Source: Acholeplasmataceae bacterium UBA6235 (GTDB lineage: Bacteria > Bacillota_I > Bacilli_A > Acholeplasmatales > UBA5453). From it: a stretch of 15,582 bases of DNA. Where the stretch lies: assembly GCA_002441525.1 (NCBI GenBank), contig DJWH01000085.1, positions 8,954 to 24,535 of the forward strand. The letters run 5' to 3'. The notes under the pieces are model-generated. The model did not search any database. It was given only the letters and a program-made list of their open reading frames with translations, and was not told the DNA's origin. Positions 13,679 to 15,582 of the stretch are shown in pieces. The translations under genes and the position numbers were made by a program. Position 1 is the first letter of the stretch. Every line of letters begins with the position of its first letter.

Positions 13679-14761
13679 ATGAGTGATTTTAAAGTATTCG
13701 AGTACATGGAAAAACACAAGTACGAACAGGTAGTCTATTTCTATGATAGGACTACAGGCTTAAAGGGTATTACAGTGATTCATAATACCACATTGGGGCC
13801 AGCCCTTGGTGGCACTAGAATCTGGAATTATGAATCAGAAGACGCAGCAGTCATGGACTGCTTAAGACTCGCTAGAGGGATGACCTATAAGGCAGCAGCT
13901 GCAGGGTTAAACCTAGGCGGTGGTAAGACCGTATTAATTGGAGACGCAACCAAAGTCAAGAGCGAAGCGTATTTCAGAGCGTTAGGTCGATATGTTCAAG
14001 CCTTAAATGGTCGATATATCACCGCTGAAGACGTCAACACTAGCACGAAAGACATGAGCTATGTGCATATGGAAACCGATCATGTGGTTGGACTTGAAGG
14101 TAAATCGGGTAACCCATCACCAGTGACTGCTTTAGGTGCTTTATATGGTATTAAGGCTTCACTTAAATACCGTTTTGGTAATGAAGATATTTCTAAATAC
14201 ACATTCGCAGTTCAAGGTGCTGGACAAACAGGTTATTACCTCATCAACCATTTGGTGGAATTAGGTGCTAAGAAGGTTTACTTCTCAGAAATCAACCCTA
14301 AGTACATTGAAAGAATGAAAAACGAACATCCAGAAGTGGAATTCGTGAACCCAGATCAAATCTATAGCATGGATGTAGACGTATTCTCTCCATGTGCATT
14401 AGGTGGCGTACTCAACAATCAAACCATCCCACAAATTAAAGCGAAAATCATTGCAGGTACAGCCAATAACGTATTATTAGATGAAGATATCCATGGACCA
14501 ATGATCAAAGACAGAGGTATTTTATACGCACCTGACTTTGTGATCAATGCCGGTGGTTTAATCAACGTTTATGTAGAATTGATGAATTGGCCTCAAGAAA
14601 AAGCACTTGCGGATGTTAAATTGATTTATGATCGTCTATTGGAGATCTTTGAAATTTCTAAACAACAAGACATCCATACCCAATTGGCAGCCAAAGTGTT
14701 TGCGAAAAACAGAATTGAAACCATTAAAAACTTACACGATAACTATATACCCAAAAGATAA
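13679..14761 (+). CDS. Leucine/valine (branched-chain amino acid) dehydrogenase
   Basis: A 360-aa NAD-dependent amino acid dehydrogenase of the Glu/Leu/Phe/Val family; it deaminates Leu, Val or Ile oxidatively to the 2-oxoacid, or runs in reverse. The substrate domain has PALGGTR (41-47), K71 and the catalytic K83 in LNLGGGKT, plus AEDVNT (116-121). The NAD domain has GAGQTG (180-185) and an acidic residue (E204) at the end of the second strand, which favours NAD over NADP. Length and motifs match Bacillus leucine dehydrogenase closely. Phenylalanine or valine dehydrogenase are alternatives. The downstream ferredoxin and VorB-type genes, 12 nt away, fix the context as branched-chain amino acid catabolism. 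Confidence 0.92.
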   Translation: MSDFKVFEYMEKHKYEQVVYFYDRTTGLKGITVIHNTTLGPALGGTRIWNYESEDAAVMDCLRLARGMTYKAAAAGLNLGGGKTVLIGDATKVKSEAYFRALGRYVQALNGRYITAEDVNTSTKDMSYVHMETDHVVGLEGKSGNPSPVTALGALYGIKASLKYRFGNEDISKYTFAVQGAGQTGYYLINHLVELGAKKVYFSEINPKYIERMKNEHPEVEFVNPDQIYSMDVDVFSPCALGGVLNNQTIPQIKAKIIAGTANNVLLDEDIHGPMIKDRGILYAPDFVINAGGLINVYVELMNWPQEKALADVKLIYDRLLEIFEISKQQDIHTQLAAKVFAKNRIETIKNLHDNYIPKR

Positions 14762-14773
14762 GGAGTGATTCTA

Positions 14774-14995
14774 TTGGCTAAGTATCAACTGGATTTTAAC
14801 AACGATGCTTGTAAAGGCTGTGAGCTATGTGTCAATAGCTGTCCAGTTAAAATCTTGGGTATGTCGAATACCCGAATGAATGCCTCAGGTTACGCACTCG
14901 TGGATGTCTTAGACATCGACAAATGCATCGGCTGCACGTTTTGTGCAGTCATCTGTCCGGACTCTGTCATCAAGGTGGTAAAGCACGATGCCTAA
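14774..14995 (+). CDS. vorD: 2-oxoacid:ferredoxin oxidoreductase delta subunit (8-Cys ferredoxin)
   Basis: A 73-aa two-cluster [4Fe-4S] ferredoxin: C13, C16, C19, C23 and C51, C54, C57, C61 form two CxxCxxCxxxCP motifs. It carries electrons from the oxidoreductase core to free ferredoxin. I place the start at TTG 14774: the alternative GTG at 14765 lies inside the ribosome binding site AGGAGTGA (14761-14768), whereas TTG is 5 nt after it and gives the family-like start MAKYQLDF. The gene overlaps the next by 8 nt, so subunits are probably made in step. It could serve a 2-oxoglutarate enzyme (KorD), but the dehydrogenase upstream and the VorB-type alpha subunit downstream favour the 2-oxoisovalerate type. 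Confidence 0.88.
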   Translation: MAKYQLDFNNDACKGCELCVNSCPVKILGMSNTRMNASGYALVDVLDIDKCIGCTFCAVICPDSVIKVVKHDA

Positions 14996-15582
14996 AAAAC
15001 TCATTAAGGGTAATGAAGCGATTGCTTTATCCGCGATTAGTGCAGGGGTAGATGCGTATTTTGGGTATCCTATAACCCCACAAAACGAAGTGCCTGAATA
15101 TTTATCAAAATACATGCCTGAACATGGTAAAGTCTTTGTTCAAGCAGAATCCGAAGTTGCTGCAATCAACATGGTTTATGGTGCAGCTGGCGCAGGTAAA
15201 CGTGTCATGACGTCATCTTCATCGGTTGGGATTGCTCTAAAACAAGAAGGCATGTCCTATATTGCTGGTGCAGAACTACCGTGCTTGATTGTATCAGTCA
15301 TGCGTGGTGGTCCTGGTTTAGGTGGTATTCAACCGTCTCAAGCCGATTACTACCAAGCTACCCGTGGTGGCGGTAATGGGGATTATCATACCGTGGTTAT
15401 CGCACCAGAATCGATTCAAGAAACTGTCGATTATATCAAAGAAGGCTTTGATATCGCCGATATTTATCGAAACCCAGTCATGATATTGATCGATGGTCTC
15501 ATCGGTCAAATGATGGAAGCGGTCGATATGGATAAAGAAGTACCCAAAAGAAAGCTCCCTGAAAAATCATGGGCAACCATTG
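14988..15582 (+). CDS. vorB: 2-oxoisovalerate:ferredoxin oxidoreductase alpha subunit (partial)
   Basis: My own translation from ATG 14988 is open to the window edge (198 codons). This subunit holds the pyrimidine-binding domain of the thiamine-diphosphate enzyme that turns branched-chain 2-oxoacids plus CoA into acyl-CoA, CO2 and reduced ferredoxin. Diagnostic stretches are [13 protein letters not shown] (about 26-38), [11 protein letters not shown] (52-62) with the Glu that activates the cofactor, the [14 protein letters not shown] segment (75-88), and [15 protein letters not shown] (107-121). The PQNE and GIQPSQADY forms are typical of VorB and not of pyruvate enzymes. The start lies 8 nt inside the ferredoxin gene. 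The beta (TPP) and gamma subunit genes should follow beyond the window. Confidence 0.9.
   Translation, partial: MPKKLIKGNEAIALSAISAGVDAYFGYPITPQNEVPEYLSKYMPEHGKVFVQAESEVAAINMVYGAAGAGKRVMTSSSSVGIALKQEGMSYIAGAELPCLIVSVMRGGPGLGGIQPSQADYYQATRGGGNGDYHTVVIAPESIQETVDYIKEGFDIADIYRNPVMILIDGLIGQMMEAVDMDKEVPKRKLPEKSWATI

Noticed and set aside
14909..15509. Minus-strand open frames at 14909-15115 and 15318-15509
   Set aside because: Both are antisense to the vorD/vorB genes, whose motifs are unambiguous.

Overview
The window looks like chromosome of a low-G+C Firmicutes/Mollicutes-type bacterium. The proteins read most like Acholeplasma or a related free-living lineage, which is an inference from protein style and not a database match. 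The code is the standard one: UGA ends several genes (for example the NUDIX gene at 578-580 and the helicase at 11998-12000) and Trp is UGG, which argues against the mycoplasma code. Gram-positive-style ribosome binding sites, near-consensus sigma-A promoters and short hairpin-plus-T-tract terminators occur throughout. Coding density is high and no gap reaches 300 bases. I see no tRNA, rRNA, CRISPR array, transposase or integrase.

Region 1 (1-1066, minus strand): a truncated RsuA-type pseudouridine synthase overlaps by 4 nt with a zinc-ribbon NUDIX hydrolase. Region 2 (1067-4790): a divergent intergenic region with an 11-bp inverted repeat around a strong promoter, then a two-gene cyclic-di-GMP module. 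The first gene is PAS-PAS-PAS-GGDEF-HD-GYP with an altered GGDEF metal site and an intact HD-GYP site. The second is a membrane-anchored diguanylate cyclase with an intact active site and an RxxD inhibitory-site motif. A hairpin terminator closes the pair. Region 3 (4767-7849): a small membrane protein and a 60-aa winged-helix-like protein, a terminator, then an APH-type kinase, a GH5 glycosidase without a signal peptide, a DsrE-like protein and another terminator.

Region 4 (7860-13572) is the accessory part and the best place to look for a new system. From an extended -10 promoter come a small lipoprotein, a membrane-anchored NERD-domain protein, a 977-aa HKD (PLD) nuclease-SF2 helicase-DUF3427-like protein, and a NUDIX pyrophosphohydrolase whose start lies 20 nt inside the helicase gene. 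Next come a zeta-toxin-like P-loop kinase and an unrecognised 60-aa protein, each with its own promoter-like sequence. No terminator is visible from the start of the lipoprotein gene until 13549. The helicase-to-kinase stretch is visibly more A+T-rich than its flanks: hand counts give 13 G/C in 11641-11700 and 17 in 11221-11280, against 26 in 2881-2940 and 30 in 6541-6600. I read this as a horizontally acquired anti-phage or genome-defence locus; the biological role is inference.

Region 5 (13611-15582): a branched-chain amino acid fermentation operon. A Leu/Val-type dehydrogenase is followed by an 8-Cys ferredoxin subunit and the VorB-type alpha subunit of a 2-oxoacid:ferredoxin oxidoreductase, which runs off the window. 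Together they would deaminate Leu/Val/Ile to 2-oxoacids and oxidise these to acyl-CoA with reduction of ferredoxin. A near-consensus cre (CcpA) site lies on the predicted transcription start.
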